Below are positions 8,708 through 18,865 of a stretch of 64,000 nt of DNA, piece after piece. The translations under genes were made by a program, and so were the position numbers. Source of the stretch: Alphaproteobacteria bacterium. Lineage in GTDB: Bacteria; Pseudomonadota; Alphaproteobacteria; UBA9219. The DNA is taken from the NCBI GenBank assembly GCA_013286365.1, contig JABDFY010000001.1, forward strand, positions 1 through 64,000, in the 5' to 3' direction. The first letter of the stretch is position 1; every line of letters begins with the position of its first letter. Under the pieces are notes generated by a model that saw only the letters and a program-made list of their open reading frames with translations, did not search any database and was not told the DNA's origin.

Positions 8708-10360
8708 ATGCCTGACCCCCGCTTAATGCCACGCGATGTAATGGAATACGATGTACTGATCGTGGGGGCTGGCCCTGCTGGCCTGAGCTGCGCTATTCGG
8801 CTTAAGCAGTTGGCAAAAGAAAAAAACCGTGAACTATCTGTTTGCGTCATTGAGAAGGGATCCGAGGTAGGCGCCCATCTTATGTCGGGGGCGGTGTTTG
8901 AGCCAAGGGCGCTCAACGAGCTCTTTCCCGATTGGCGTGAACGCGGGTGCCCGCTGACGGTACCCGTGACCGAAGACCGATTTATGTTTTTAACCAAAAC
9001 ACGTGCCTGGAGGTTGCCGACACCACCGCCGATGCATAACAAAGGCAATTACATTATTAGTTTGGGCTATTTTGCGAAATGGTTGGCAACGCAGGCCGAG
9101 ACTTTGGGTGTTGAGATTTATCCAGGTTTTGCCGCGGCTGAGATTCTTTATAACGAAAAAGGCAGCGTGAGGGGCGTGGCTACCAGTGATGTCGGTATTG
9201 CTAAGAACGGAGAACCGACGGCACGATTTACGCGCGGCGTTGAGCTGGAGGCCAAGCAAACCGTATTTGCCGAGGGTTGTCGCGGCTCACTCACAAAGGT
9301 TTTGTTCGAACGTTATAAGTTGCGCGACGGTGTTGATCCACAGACCTATGGTATCGGCATCAAGGAAATTTGGGAAGTCGATCCTGCAAAGCATCAAGCT
9401 GGACATGTGGTTCACAGCATTGGTTGGCCGATGGATAGCCGTACGTATGGTGGCTCTTGGCTCTATCACTGGGAGAACAACTTAGTTTCGATCGGTTTTG
9501 TGGTTGGGCTTGATTATGAAAATCCTTATCTATCTCCGTTTGAAGAATTTCAGCGTTTTAAGCATCACCCCATGATTTCTTCGCTACTTAGGGGCGGCAA
9601 AAGGATTAGTTATGGTGCGCGGGCGCTCAGCGAAGGCGGTTTCCAGTCAATACCAAAACTCCTATTTCCTGGTGGCTTGCTGATTGGCGATACGGCGGGG
9701 TTTCTTAATGTACCCAAAATTAAAGGTAATCACCTGGCCATGAAGTCCGGCATGATCGCAGCTGAAAGTCTATTCGATTACTTTTCACAAAACTCCACGG
9801 CCCCCGAAGTCATCGACTATCCGGAACGGTTACAAAAGTCTTGGCTGTGGAAAGAGCTGAGGGCTGTTCGGAACATCCGTCCGTCATTTCATGGCGGCTT
9901 GCTCATGGGGTTGATTTACAGCGCCATCGACAATGTTCTCTTGCGCGGCAACGCACCCTGGACTTTTCGCAATCATGCTGATTACAAACAACTGAAGTCG
10001 GCAGCATCCAGCCGAAAAATCGACTACCCCAAACCAGACGGTGTGTTTAGTTTTGATCGTCTATCCTCGGTATTTTTGTCCAATACCAACCACGACGAGG
10101 ACCAACCACCGCATCTAAAGCTTCGCAATCCTTCAGTAGCGATTGATACCAACCTTGCTATCTACGATGCTCCTGAGACGAGGTATTGTCCGGCAGCGGT
10201 ATATGAGATTGTACGAGCTGCTGATGGCAGCAATCCACGTCTTGTCATCAATGCTCAAAACTGCGTGCATTGCAAAACGTGCGATATCAAGGACCCAACG
10301 CAAAATATCGATTGGGTTGTGCCTGAAGGTGGCGGCGGCCCCAATTATCAGGGCATGTGA
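8708..10360 (+). CDS. Electron-transfer flavoprotein:ubiquinone oxidoreductase
   Basis: A 550-residue iron-sulfur flavoprotein that passes electrons from reduced ETF (fatty-acid and amino-acid dehydrogenases) to membrane ubiquinone. The N-terminal FAD site reads [14 protein letters not shown]. The C-terminal 4Fe-4S domain has RYCPAAVYE and [16 protein letters not shown] with the terminal [10 protein letters not shown]. An open frame extends back to 8582, but homologues start just before the FAD motif. The AAGGA at 8694-8698 suits the ATG at 8708 better than 8699. It implies aerobic beta-oxidation or amino-acid catabolism. Its 3' end overlaps prmC by 13 bp. Confidence 0.95.
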   Translation: MPDPRLMPRDVMEYDVLIVGAGPAGLSCAIRLKQLAKEKNRELSVCVIEKGSEVGAHLMSGAVFEPRALNELFPDWRERGCPLTVPVTEDRFMFLTKTRAWRLPTPPPMHNKGNYIISLGYFAKWLATQAETLGVEIYPGFAAAEILYNEKGSVRGVATSDVGIAKNGEPTARFTRGVELEAKQTVFAEGCRGSLTKVLFERYKLRDGVDPQTYGIGIKEIWEVDPAKHQAGHVVHSIGWPMDSRTYGGSWLYHWENNLVSIGFVVGLDYENPYLSPFEEFQRFKHHPMISSLLRGGKRISYGARALSEGGFQSIPKLLFPGGLLIGDTAGFLNVPKIKGNHLAMKSGMIAAESLFDYFSQNSTAPEVIDYPERLQKSWLWKELRAVRNIRPSFHGGLLMGLIYSAIDNVLLRGNAPWTFRNHADYKQLKSAASSRKIDYPKPDGVFSFDRLSSVFLSNTNHDEDQPPHLKLRNPSVAIDTNLAIYDAPETRYCPAAVYEIVRAADGSNPRLVINAQNCVHCKTCDIKDPTQNIDWVVPEGGGGPNYQGM

Positions 10361-11217
10361 TGCGCGATTAGGCAGCGCGCTGTACCACTAAGGTCATTAT
10401 GGCTTGTAATGTTGAGAAAACCGGCTTGTTTGAAAAGTTCGGTTACAACCATTGCTTGGCCTTGACCGATTTCAAGGACTGCCAAACCTGATGGTTTAAG
10501 GCGCTCCGGTAATTGCGGTACGAGAAGCCGATAAATTTCTAAACCGTCTTCACCCCCATCGAGAGCCAGAAAGGGATCATGAAAGCGAACTTCGGGCATT
10601 AAGTTTTGTATGTCCCCGCGCTTTACATAGGGCGGATTACTAATAATAACGTCAAAATTCTCTTCAACATTATCCAGCCAATTGCCATCACGAAAAAACG
10701 CACGTTCTGCTAAACCTAGATGTTGAGCATTGGTTTCAGCCTGTTGAATTGCACGAAGCGCACAATCAATGCCAAGACCGGTTGAGTTGGGAAACTCTTT
10801 CAAAAGAGATAACAGTAAACAGCCCGTGCCGCTGCCAAGATCAAGAAAGCGCAGAAAATCATTTTGTCGATCCTTCAATAGGCTTACGGTTTCTTCAATA
10901 AGTGTTTCGCTGTCGGGTCTAGGCTCAAGCGTCGCTTCATTGAGTCCAAACGAAAGGCTCCAGAATTCGCGCCTGCCCAAAATACGCCCCACCGGCTCGC
11001 GCGTGGAACGGCGGTCGACAAGTGTTTGAAGTTGACTAACTTCGTTGGCAGATAAAAGGCGATCCATTTCGCTTAAGAGCTGCGCGCGATCAAGATCGAG
11101 CGCCTTGGCTGCCAAAATCCGGACATCAAGAAATGGATTCTCAACATTGGCTTCCGCCAACTGTGACTGTGCCTGGCGTAGATAATCAGCTAATTTCAGC
11201 AAGGCGTTCGGCTTCAT
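10348..11217 (-). CDS. prmC: Release-factor glutamine methyltransferase
   Basis: PrmC (HemK) N5-methylates the GGQ glutamine of class-I release factors, improving termination. From the chosen ATG it has 289 residues: a helical N-terminal domain (1-100), SAM motif I LDLGSGTG (125-132) and the catalytic NPPY (194-197). An earlier in-frame start at 11262 would add 15 residues without similarity; the ATG at 11217 opens with [16 protein letters not shown], like homologues. Either start lies inside the 3' end of prfA, its substrate's gene, so the two are translationally coupled. Confidence 0.95.
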   Translation of the reverse strand: MKPNALLKLADYLRQAQSQLAEANVENPFLDVRILAAKALDLDRAQLLSEMDRLLSANEVSQLQTLVDRRSTREPVGRILGRREFWSLSFGLNEATLEPRPDSETLIEETVSLLKDRQNDFLRFLDLGSGTGCLLLSLLKEFPNSTGLGIDCALRAIQQAETNAQHLGLAERAFFRDGNWLDNVEENFDVIISNPPYVKRGDIQNLMPEVRFHDPFLALDGGEDGLEIYRLLVPQLPERLKPSGLAVLEIGQGQAMVVTELFKQAGFLNITSHNDLSGTARCLIAHHMP

Positions 11218-12247
11218 CTTTGGTAATAAGGGCGTCGATAAATTCATCGAGAGCGGTGCCATTAATTACATCGTCAATTTTATAAAGAGTTTTTTCGATG
11301 CGGTGATCGCTAACGCGGCCTTGGGGAAAATTATAAGTACGAATACGTTCGGATCGATCCCCGGTGCCGACCTGGCTCTTTCGTTCGGCCGCATGCGCAG
11401 CATCGCGGGCGCTACGCTGTTGATCATACATTTTCGCACGAAGAATTTTCATCGCCTTAGCACGGTTCTTATGCTGAGAACGTTCTTCCTGCATCGCAAC
11501 GACAATGCCGGTTGGCAAATGTGTAATGCGCACGGCGCTTTCAGTTTTATTGACGTGTTGCCCGCCGGCGCCTGAGGCACGATAAACGTCGATTTTCAGG
11601 TCTTTTTCATCGACTTGAATGTCAACATCTTCAACTTCAGGCAATACAGCAACGGTCGCTGTCGATGTATGGACGCGTCCCGAAGCTTCGGTTTGCGGTA
11701 CACGCTGGACGCGATGTACGCCGGACTCAAATTTAAGACGAGCAAAAACACCTTTACCACTGATCATAGCCGTGCCTTCACGTAGTCCGCCAAGATCGTT
11801 TTCAGATAACTCCAAGACCTCGAACCGCCAACCCTTTATGATCGCATATTTGCGATACATCTCGAATAACAATGTGCCAAACAAAGCCGCCTCATCGCCG
11901 CCGGTACCTGCGCGTACCTCAAGGATGGCATTGCGTTCGTCGGCGGCATCTTTCGGCAGCAATAAGCGTTGAATTTGTTTTTCCATCGCCGGTATTTTGG
12001 GTCGTAGCTCTTCCAGTTCACGCTTGGCCTCAACTTGCATTTCAGGGTCGGCAAGCATGGCCTCGGCCTCGCTTTGCTCTTTCTGCATACGGCGCAGGTC
12101 GGTGATGGCCTCAGCAATCGAGGTAAGGTCGGCATATTCTTTGGATAGTTTGGCAAATTGATCATTGGGAATGCCCGGTTTTGCCAAAGCATCCCGCAAT
12201 TCATCATGCCGTGCGAGAACGCGTGCAAGAGTTTCAGTTATGGCCAT
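11186..12247 (-). CDS. prfA: Peptide chain release factor 1
   Basis: A 353-residue RF1, which terminates translation at UAA and UAG. The catalytic GGQ is at 228-230 within [17 protein letters not shown]. The codon-recognition tripeptide is PQT (184-186) in [14 protein letters not shown], the PxT form that marks RF1, against SPF in RF2. The length is normal. The gene lies between ispG (151-bp gap upstream) and prmC (overlapping). In many alphaproteobacteria hisS sits between ispG and prfA; here hisS is about 24 kb away. Confidence 0.97.
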   Translation of the reverse strand: MAITETLARVLARHDELRDALAKPGIPNDQFAKLSKEYADLTSIAEAITDLRRMQKEQSEAEAMLADPEMQVEAKRELEELRPKIPAMEKQIQRLLLPKDAADERNAILEVRAGTGGDEAALFGTLLFEMYRKYAIIKGWRFEVLELSENDLGGLREGTAMISGKGVFARLKFESGVHRVQRVPQTEASGRVHTSTATVAVLPEVEDVDIQVDEKDLKIDVYRASGAGGQHVNKTESAVRITHLPTGIVVAMQEERSQHKNRAKAMKILRAKMYDQQRSARDAAHAAERKSQVGTGDRSERIRTYNFPQGRVSDHRIEKTLYKIDDVINGTALDEFIDALITKDEAERLAEIS

Positions 12248-12398
12248 GGGTATGAATTATGCTTTATCTCGGGATCTGTATACATTTCAGGGAGAGTAGC
12301 ATTCACAATTATCGAACGATTGCAATAGTAAGTAACCGCAAAGATAATAGTCAGCGCCTAATCTAGTTATTTCGATGGCTATACCCGATAGTCAAATA

Positions 12399-13553
12399 TT
12401 ATTCGGCAGCCTGTTCTACCTGATTAGATTTTTCTGCTTCAATTTCGGCAGCTTTCTTTTCAACAAGACTGACTAAGTGAGAAACAATATCCTCATTCTG
12501 TAAGCGATGGGCGGGCTGGCCGGCGAGATAAACTTGATGTGTGCCTTTACCGCCGCCTGTAAAGCCAATATCGGTCATCATGGCTTCGCCCGGGCCGTTC
12601 ACGACACAGCCGATAACCGAGACCGACATAGCTGTCGTAATGTGGGCCAAACGTTCTTCAAGAACCTCAACCGTTTTAATGACATTGAAATTCTGTCGTG
12701 CACAAGAGGGACATGAGATGACGGTGACACCACGACGCCGTAATCCAAGCGATTTAAGCATTTCATAGCCAACGCGTATTTCTTCAACGGGCTCGGCGGA
12801 CAAAGAAACACGGATCGTATCGCCGATGCCTGACCATAAAAGCATGCCAAGGCCGATTGAACTTTTGACTGTGCCAGAACGTAAGCCACCAGCCTCGGTG
12901 ATGCCGATATGCAAAGGATAATCGCAGGCGTCTGCCAGGGCTTGGTAGGCGGCGACAGCTAGAAATACATCCGATGCTTTAACGCTGATCTTAAAATTGA
13001 AAAAATCGTGATCTTCAAGGATCTTGGCATGGTTGAGAGCGCTCTCGACCATAGCATCCGGGCAGGGCTCGGCATATTTCTCAAGTAAATCTTGCTCCAA
13101 CGAACCGGCATTAACGCCAATGCGCATAGCGCAACCATGATCTTTGGCAGCCTGCACAACCTCGCGTACGCGCTCGGATGAGCCAATATTGCCGGGGTTG
13201 ATACGCAAACAAGCAGCGCCTGCTTTGGCGGCTTCGATACCGCGCTTATAATGAAAATGAATGTCGGCGACGATGGGGATCTTACAGCCCTTGACGATTT
13301 CTTTTAATGCCGCTGTCGACGCTTCATCAGGGCAAGAGACGCGAGCAATGTCAGCTCCGGCTTCTTCAAGTTGGCGAATTTGCTCGATCGTTGCCTTCGC
13401 ATCCGAAGTTAACGTGTTAGTCATGGACTGTACGGCTATCGGGGCATCCCCGCCGATCAATACATTGCCGACCTGGATCTGGCGGCATTTGCGTCGCCGG
13501 ATTTCACGCCACGGACGATAGGCCTGGGCCTCGGAATGATGGTCTGCACTCAT
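12399..13553 (-). CDS. ispG: 4-hydroxy-3-methylbut-2-enyl diphosphate synthase
   Basis: IspG (GcpE) reduces MEcPP to HMBPP in the non-mevalonate isoprenoid pathway. The 384-residue protein has the TIM-barrel half (about 20-260, with VQSMTNT and ADIHFHY) and the iron-sulfur half with cluster ligands Cys281, Cys284 (SCPSCARQ) and Cys316 ([10 protein letters not shown]), with Glu323 as the likely fourth ligand. The C-terminal 30 residues are charged and variable. It follows rodZ on the same strand after 216 bp, the usual alphaproteobacterial order. Confidence 0.97.
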   Translation of the reverse strand: MSADHHSEAQAYRPWREIRRRKCRQIQVGNVLIGGDAPIAVQSMTNTLTSDAKATIEQIRQLEEAGADIARVSCPDEASTAALKEIVKGCKIPIVADIHFHYKRGIEAAKAGAACLRINPGNIGSSERVREVVQAAKDHGCAMRIGVNAGSLEQDLLEKYAEPCPDAMVESALNHAKILEDHDFFNFKISVKASDVFLAVAAYQALADACDYPLHIGITEAGGLRSGTVKSSIGLGMLLWSGIGDTIRVSLSAEPVEEIRVGYEMLKSLGLRRRGVTVISCPSCARQNFNVIKTVEVLEERLAHITTAMSVSVIGCVVNGPGEAMMTDIGFTGGGKGTHQVYLAGQPAHRLQNEDIVSHLVSLVEKKAAEIEAEKSNQVEQAAE

Positions 13554-13769
13554 GTAATTTAACTCTCACTTGGGAATTAGAAGTAGTTACCAGAGCGATA
13601 ATAGCTCCGAATTAATAGTTGCGCCAAGCCAAATGCGCAATTTTAGTTAACTTACGGCAATTTCAACTGAAAAGCCTATTGTAAGGGGGCATGAGAAATC
13701 TACAAAAAACCGGATTTGAATAGATTAATATTACCGAGCGCGTCGTCGTTTTGAGGATGATTTTCGAAA

Positions 13770-14882
13770 TTATTCTGCCGGTGTTTGTGGCAGCGATTTT
13801 AGCTTGCTTGGATCGAGTGAGACGCCACGTACGACGCGCGATGAGTCTGCTAGGCGGGGTAATTCTGCCCCATCCAATGTTAGGATAAGTCCACTGCCGT
13901 TGCCGGTTGTTAGCGTTAAACCCTTTAAGTCAGGCACGTTGTAAACATCGCCTGGCTTGAGGATGTGGTCGAATATTGTTTTGCCGTTGCTATCTGCGAT
14001 CAACACCCAACATTCTTTCTCGACATGGATGGCAACATGCGCAGCCTGATGGAGATCACCATAGGCTTGGCCCGCAGGCATGTTTGTCGGCGTATGGAGA
14101 TCAGACGATGTTGGACCACTGATGGGGGATGTCGCCGCCAATGATAGTGGGCTATGAGGCTGAGACGCCTCGGTTGGTACAGGTGCAGCAGTTATTGGCG
14201 ACATTCCAGTAGTTTGTACGGCTGTGATTGATGAAGTCTGGGGGGGTAATATAGGAGCTTGCGTCACCGACAAAGCGGGCGGGGGCACAAGAGGTTGGTT
14301 GTTGGTAGCAGAGTTATTGGAACTGGCTTCGGATATCTCGCTCGACGTAGGCAGCGTAGGCGGTACACTAACGACGGCACGATCGGATGACGAAAGTCCG
14401 TACCACAGAGCATAAACAAGAATCGCAGCTATCCCAGCGCCGATCATAATAGCAGCCGACGGCGTGCGACCCTCGGTAATCGGCGTCGGCATGGTCAACA
14501 CCGGTTTCTTGCGCCGTCCCGCCATTTCGCGACGATAACGATCAATGGCATCCTTGCCGTCTAATTCGAGATAATTAGCATAGGTACGAAGAAATCCGAT
14601 GACGTAAGCATCGGCCGGGAGCTCATCATAGCGGCTATTTTCCAGGGCAACCAAAAAATTGTGGCGGATGCGTAGATACTCAGCGATCTGTCTCAAATTT
14701 TCGCCACGCTTTTCACGTGCGTGTTTCAACGTGTCGCCAATGCGTTCTAAGTCGAGAGCCGCCTGACGTTCGTTCCGTGTTTCGGTCATCAACTTTACGA
14801 TACTTGCCGGCGTTGCGTTGTCGCCGTTATTACGCACGGGCGGATTTTCCGTGCTCACGGGGCGGCGTTTGGATGAAGTCAT
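13770..14882 (-). CDS. rodZ: RodZ-like cell-shape protein
   Basis: A 370-residue bitopic membrane protein of the RodZ family, which links MreB filaments to the rod-shape elongation machinery. A cytoplasmic helix-turn-helix domain (about 45-120: IGDTLKHAREKRGENLRQIA, then FLRTYANYLELDG) is followed by a basic RRKKP stretch, one transmembrane helix (about 142-163), a Ser/Thr/Pro-rich periplasmic linker (about 170-275) and a C-terminal beta-rich DUF4115 domain (HVEKECWVLIAD, KPGDVYNVP). The N-terminal 40 residues are low complexity, so a start at Met32 is possible. The position upstream of ispG supports the call. Confidence 0.9.
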   Translation of the reverse strand: MTSSKRRPVSTENPPVRNNGDNATPASIVKLMTETRNERQAALDLERIGDTLKHAREKRGENLRQIAEYLRIRHNFLVALENSRYDELPADAYVIGFLRTYANYLELDGKDAIDRYRREMAGRRKKPVLTMPTPITEGRTPSAAIMIGAGIAAILVYALWYGLSSSDRAVVSVPPTLPTSSEISEASSNNSATNNQPLVPPPALSVTQAPILPPQTSSITAVQTTGMSPITAAPVPTEASQPHSPLSLAATSPISGPTSSDLHTPTNMPAGQAYGDLHQAAHVAIHVEKECWVLIADSNGKTIFDHILKPGDVYNVPDLKGLTLTTGNGSGLILTLDGAELPRLADSSRVVRGVSLDPSKLKSLPQTPAE

Positions 14883-14986
14883 AATATTTTGGTCCTAACT
14901 GCGCTTACCGGCTATATGTTGTCGTAGACAATTGTCACTGGAGGCTATTAAATCTTGGGCAAAAAGTCTATGAAAACTTGGTTAAA

Positions 14987-16006
14987 CTATGCTTGCTTGC
15001 GTTGTTGCAAGGCCTGTTGTGCTTGCCACATTAACTCATCGAGTATGTCAGCGGTAGCTTGTTCTTTTGTTACCATCCCCACGCTCTGTCCAGCCATAAC
15101 CGAGCCAAACTCCACATCGCCTTCAATGACGGCACGCCGCAAGGCGCCAGCCCAAAAGTGCTCGATCTCAAGCTGAGCCTGTTCCTTGGTTAGCCCGCCC
15201 TTATCAAACTGTGCGATTATTTCACGCTGTTTCTCAAGAAATTTTTTACTGCCTTCGTTAGCAATGCCGCGCACAGGGATAATGGGAAACCGTGGATCAA
15301 GTTGCACAGAAGGTACGGCATCACGTGCCGCTGCGCGCAAAAAAGTTTGCTTAAATTTAGGGTGCGCGATGGATTCTTTGGCACAAACGAACCGCGTACC
15401 GAGTTGTACTCCCGATGCACCCATTTCTAGATAGGATACAATCGCTTCGCCACGTCCGATGCCACCGGCTACAAAAACAGGAACGTCGCGAATTTCAGGT
15501 AACACTTCCTGCGCCAATACGGAGGTGCTGACCGGGCCGATATGACCGCCGGCTTCCATGCCCTCAATCACAAGAGCATCAACACCCATGCGCACTAATC
15601 TTTTGCCAAGCGCTGCCGTCGGGGTAAAGCACATGAGCTTGGCTCGGCCATCTTTGACTTTCTTGATGGCTGTCGCCTGAGGTACGCCACCGGCAAGCAC
15701 GATATGTCCAACTTTTTCTTCGAGGCAAACATCAATTAATTCGTCCAGCGCCGGATGCATGGTGATAAGATTGACGCCAAAGGGTTTTTTGGTCAGAGAT
15801 TGGGTGCCTTGAATTTCTTTTCGCAAAATATCTGGCGTCATGGCGCCGCAGGCTATAATGCCGAAGCCACCGCCATTAGAAATTGCAGCGACGAGATGAC
15901 GCTCGGACACCCAGGTCATGGCACCGCCCATGATCGCAAGCGGCGTACCTAGAAAATCACAGCCGCGCTGCCAAAGGCGTTGCAGGGTCGGATCTATGCT
16001 CACCAT
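14987..16006 (-). CDS. Nitronate monooxygenase / FabK-like flavoprotein
   Basis: A 339-residue FMN-dependent TIM-barrel protein of the 2-nitropropane dioxygenase family. Typical segments are MGGAMTWVSERHLVAAIS, NGGGFGIIACGAMTP, DALVIEGMEAGGHIGP (the phosphate/active-site His loop) and ADGGIGRGE-like VAGGIGRGEAIVSYLEMGA. Members oxidise nitronates or reduce enoyl-ACP; the sequence alone does not separate these, and local context does not settle it. The ATG overlaps the stop of the upstream SDR gene by 7 bp, so it is the third gene of the lysC-SDR-NMO unit. Confidence 0.85.
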   Translation of the reverse strand: MVSIDPTLQRLWQRGCDFLGTPLAIMGGAMTWVSERHLVAAISNGGGFGIIACGAMTPDILRKEIQGTQSLTKKPFGVNLITMHPALDELIDVCLEEKVGHIVLAGGVPQATAIKKVKDGRAKLMCFTPTAALGKRLVRMGVDALVIEGMEAGGHIGPVSTSVLAQEVLPEIRDVPVFVAGGIGRGEAIVSYLEMGASGVQLGTRFVCAKESIAHPKFKQTFLRAAARDAVPSVQLDPRFPIIPVRGIANEGSKKFLEKQREIIAQFDKGGLTKEQAQLEIEHFWAGALRRAVIEGDVEFGSVMAGQSVGMVTKEQATADILDELMWQAQQALQQRKQA

Positions 16007-16722
16007 GGCAAAACTTTTCCACGATAGTCGAGAAATAAACTGGACTGCTTAATTGATAGTTGGGCGATGACTTCGCGCATGCCTTTAACACTCACGTCCG
16101 GCTCCAATTGAGCGCCTTTGCCGCCCATATCGGTTTTTACCCAACCGGGGTGAAAACTTACGACGATAATTTTTTGTTCTTCGAGGGCGTTGGCAATATT
16201 GCGCATTCCGGCATTTAAGGCAGCCTTACTTGTACGGTAGGCAATAGCACCAGCTCCTATTGCTTCAATCGAGCCCATACCACTTGAGATCATGATCACT
16301 TTGCGATCTTTGCCGCGCAGGATATGCGGCATAAAAGCCTCTGTCACCATGATGGGGGCTATACTGTTGATACGCAGAACCTTATTCCAGGCGTTGCTAT
16401 CGATTGCGCCAAACTTCTGGTACTGGTCGTCATTGCCCGGTGGAACCGGTGTCGCTCGACCTGAAAAAATGCCGGCGTTATTGATAAGTATATCGATCGC
16501 TGTATCTTCGAGTTTTTTGGCCAGCGCACTAATTGCTTGATCATCGCCAACATCAAGAGCTTCGATACGAATTGATCTGTATTTTTCAGCTAAGGCTTGT
16601 AAGGCTGTTGACTGGCTTGGTTGACGGCAGCAAGCGATGACCTGTCCTCCATCGAGGGCGTACTGACGCGTAAATTCGAGACCGATACCCCGATTGGCTC
16701 CCGTGATGAAGATAGTTGTCAT
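16000..16722 (-). CDS. Short-chain dehydrogenase/reductase
   Basis: A 240-residue classical SDR with the NAD(P)-binding TGANRGIG (7-14), NNAG (81-84), catalytic Ser146/147 and YRTSK (Tyr162, Lys166). The C-terminal part (SFHPGWVKTDMGG) resembles the carbonyl-reductase/C-factor-like subgroup. The substrate is unknown. Its ATG shares one base with the lysC stop (TAATG) and its own stop overlaps the next gene, so all three proteins are probably made from one transcript, although their reactions do not form an obvious pathway. Confidence 0.88.
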   Translation of the reverse strand: MTTIFITGANRGIGLEFTRQYALDGGQVIACCRQPSQSTALQALAEKYRSIRIEALDVGDDQAISALAKKLEDTAIDILINNAGIFSGRATPVPPGNDDQYQKFGAIDSNAWNKVLRINSIAPIMVTEAFMPHILRGKDRKVIMISSGMGSIEAIGAGAIAYRTSKAALNAGMRNIANALEEQKIIVVSFHPGWVKTDMGGKGAQLEPDVSVKGMREVIAQLSIKQSSLFLDYRGKVLPW

Positions 16723-17957
16723 TATTGTGCGTCGAGCCCATAGGCCGTGTGCAGAGCGCGTAAGGCCAGTTCCGTATATTCTTCGGCGATAAGTACACTA
16801 AGGCTGATTTCCGAAGTATCGATAACTTGAATATTAATTTTTTTATCGGCCAAGGTTTGGAACATTGTTGCTGCAACGCCAGCTTGACTTCGCATGCCAA
16901 GTCCAACCAGTGAAATCTTCGATACATTCCTGTCCGTTATCACTTTCGTAAAACCGATTCTACTGCGTTCACTCTCGAGTGCTTGCACGGCTCGATCCAG
17001 ATCGTTCTTGCTGACAGTAAAAGTAATGTCGGTTGCTTGTCCATCATCAGAAGAGGTCTGTACAATCATATCTACACTAATGCCCATTTTGGCGAGCGGG
17101 CCAAAAACAGCGGCTGCGACGCCCGGTTTATCGGCAACCTTGACGAGAGAAATTTTTGCCTCGTCGCGTGTATAAGCAACGCCTGTTACAGATCCTTGCT
17201 CCATGGTCTCATCTCCATCCGTTACGAGAGTGCCGGGCAGTTCACTGCCGACGGCGTTAGCAAATGTCGATAGAACTTGCATTGGCACGTGATAACGCCA
17301 AGCTAACTCCACCGAACGTGTTTGTAGGACCTTGGCGCCGTTCGCAGCAAGTTCTAGCATCTCTTCATAGGTAATGCGCGCTAGTTTACGAGCCTTGGTC
17401 ACGATTCGTGGATCGGTCGTGTAAACGCCATCGACATCGGTATATATATCACATCGATCTGCCTTGAGTGCAGCGGCTAGCGCAACAGCTGATGTGTCCG
17501 AGCCACCGCGCCCTAATGTTGTGATGCTTCCGTCGTCAGAAACGCCCTGAAAGCCGGCCATGACGCCAATTTCTCCGTCGTCAATTCGTTTGCGTAAGGC
17601 TGCAGCGTTAACATCTATGATACGTGCGCGTCCGTGTGTGGAGTCAGTGCGCAAGGGTAATTGCCATCCTAGCCAAGAACGCGCATTTATGCCGCGTTGT
17701 TGTAATGCCAGTGCCATCAAGCCAGCTGTTACTTGCTCTCCAGACGCGACCACAGCATCGTATTCACGAGGGTCGTGCATGGGTGAGATTGCCTTGCAAT
17801 GATTAATCAATTGGTCAGTAACACCTGCCATCGCCGATACCACGACGGCGATCTTGTGGCCTTTTTGAACTTCCGCTGCAACCTTGGCCGCAGCGTTTTT
17901 AATCCGCTCAATATCGCCAACTGAAGTACCGCCAAATTTAACGACTACAAATGCCAT
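16722..17957 (-). CDS. lysC: Aspartate kinase
   Basis: A 411-residue aspartokinase, catalysing the first committed step from aspartate to lysine, threonine, methionine and diaminopimelate. The N-terminal kinase domain carries KFGGTSVG (7-14), GRGGSDTSAVALAAAL and TDVDGVYTTDPR. Two C-terminal ACT domains (about 268-405; VADKPGVAAAVFGPL and GMRSQAGVAATMFQTL) are the feedback-inhibition sites. Such single-copy alphaproteobacterial enzymes are usually inhibited jointly by lysine and threonine, which is inference here. It is divergent from ubiG. Confidence 0.97.
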   Translation of the reverse strand: MAFVVVKFGGTSVGDIERIKNAAAKVAAEVQKGHKIAVVVSAMAGVTDQLINHCKAISPMHDPREYDAVVASGEQVTAGLMALALQQRGINARSWLGWQLPLRTDSTHGRARIIDVNAAALRKRIDDGEIGVMAGFQGVSDDGSITTLGRGGSDTSAVALAAALKADRCDIYTDVDGVYTTDPRIVTKARKLARITYEEMLELAANGAKVLQTRSVELAWRYHVPMQVLSTFANAVGSELPGTLVTDGDETMEQGSVTGVAYTRDEAKISLVKVADKPGVAAAVFGPLAKMGISVDMIVQTSSDDGQATDITFTVSKNDLDRAVQALESERSRIGFTKVITDRNVSKISLVGLGMRSQAGVAATMFQTLADKKINIQVIDTSEISLSVLIAEEYTELALRALHTAYGLDAQ

Positions 17958-18114
17958 TATTAACCTGCTAGATAAGTAAACTAGGTGATTAGAAGCCAGT
18001 TGTCAGATTAGCGGCAGAATACTTTTCTGCTATACTATTGGGATCTGAAAACTGACCTCGTATATTCGCAGTCTTATTCATAGCCTTGCAATCCTCAACC
18101 GCGCAAGTACAACC

Positions 18115-18861
18115 ATGTCTCGACGCCACTCTGCAAGTATTGCCGTAGAAGAAGTAGCCCAGTTTACCCGGCATGCCGAAGATTGGTGGAATCCCGATGG
18201 AAAATTCAAGCCCCTTCATCGCTTAAACCCTGTTCGCCTGGCTTATGTCCGCGAGCAAGTTTGTGAGCATTTTGGCCGGGACAGAGGGGCGCGCCATTCA
18301 TTTAAAGGGTTAAAAATTCTAGATGTGGGCTGTGGCGGGGGGCTATTATCCGAACCCCTTGCTCGCTTGGGTGGACACGTTACCGGTTTAGATGCTTCAG
18401 AAGCTACGATTGCACTTGCTCGTCAGCATGCAAAATTATCAGGCCTTACTATCGATTACTGTACCGGGGGCGTCGAAACCCTTGCACGAAAAGGCTCACG
18501 ATACGATTTGATTTTTGCGCTCGAAATAATCGAACATGTTGCCGATGTTGGGTCGTTCTTGAAATCACTCGCAACATTACTGAAGCCTAACGGCCTCATT
18601 ATAATGAGTACACTTAATAGAACGTCCAAAAGTTTCTTGCTTGGCATTGTGGCAGCCGAATATGTCTTGGGCTGGGTCCCGCGAGGAACACATCAATGGA
18701 ATAAATTTATTCGTCCCTCTGAACTGGTGCGACAACTTGATCAAGTCAATATCGAAACCAAAGATATATCGGGCTTGTCCTTTAACCCATTGCGCGGGGC
18801 GTTTGTTTTGCGCAGCGTCGATATTGATGTCAATTATATTTTAACGGCGGTCAAACGCTAA
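18115..18861 (+). CDS. ubiG: Ubiquinone biosynthesis O-methyltransferase
   Basis: A 248-residue SAM-dependent methyltransferase performing the two O-methylations of ubiquinone synthesis. The N-terminal EDWWNPDGKFKPLHRLNPVR segment is specific to UbiG/COQ3. SAM motif I is ILDVGCGGG (68-76), followed by GLDASEATIALA. The membrane-associating insert around SKSFLLGIVAAEYVLGWVPRGTHQW is also characteristic. Divergence from lysC is a common alphaproteobacterial arrangement. Confidence 0.96.
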   Translation: MSRRHSASIAVEEVAQFTRHAEDWWNPDGKFKPLHRLNPVRLAYVREQVCEHFGRDRGARHSFKGLKILDVGCGGGLLSEPLARLGGHVTGLDASEATIALARQHAKLSGLTIDYCTGGVETLARKGSRYDLIFALEIIEHVADVGSFLKSLATLLKPNGLIIMSTLNRTSKSFLLGIVAAEYVLGWVPRGTHQWNKFIRPSELVRQLDQVNIETKDISGLSFNPLRGAFVLRSVDIDVNYILTAVKR

Positions 18862-18865
18862 ATCT

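Noticed and set aside
12248-12398. Hidden tRNA or riboswitch in the ispG-prfA gap and in other gaps
   Set aside because: I looked for T-loop-like and riboswitch-core sequences in the longer gaps and found none.
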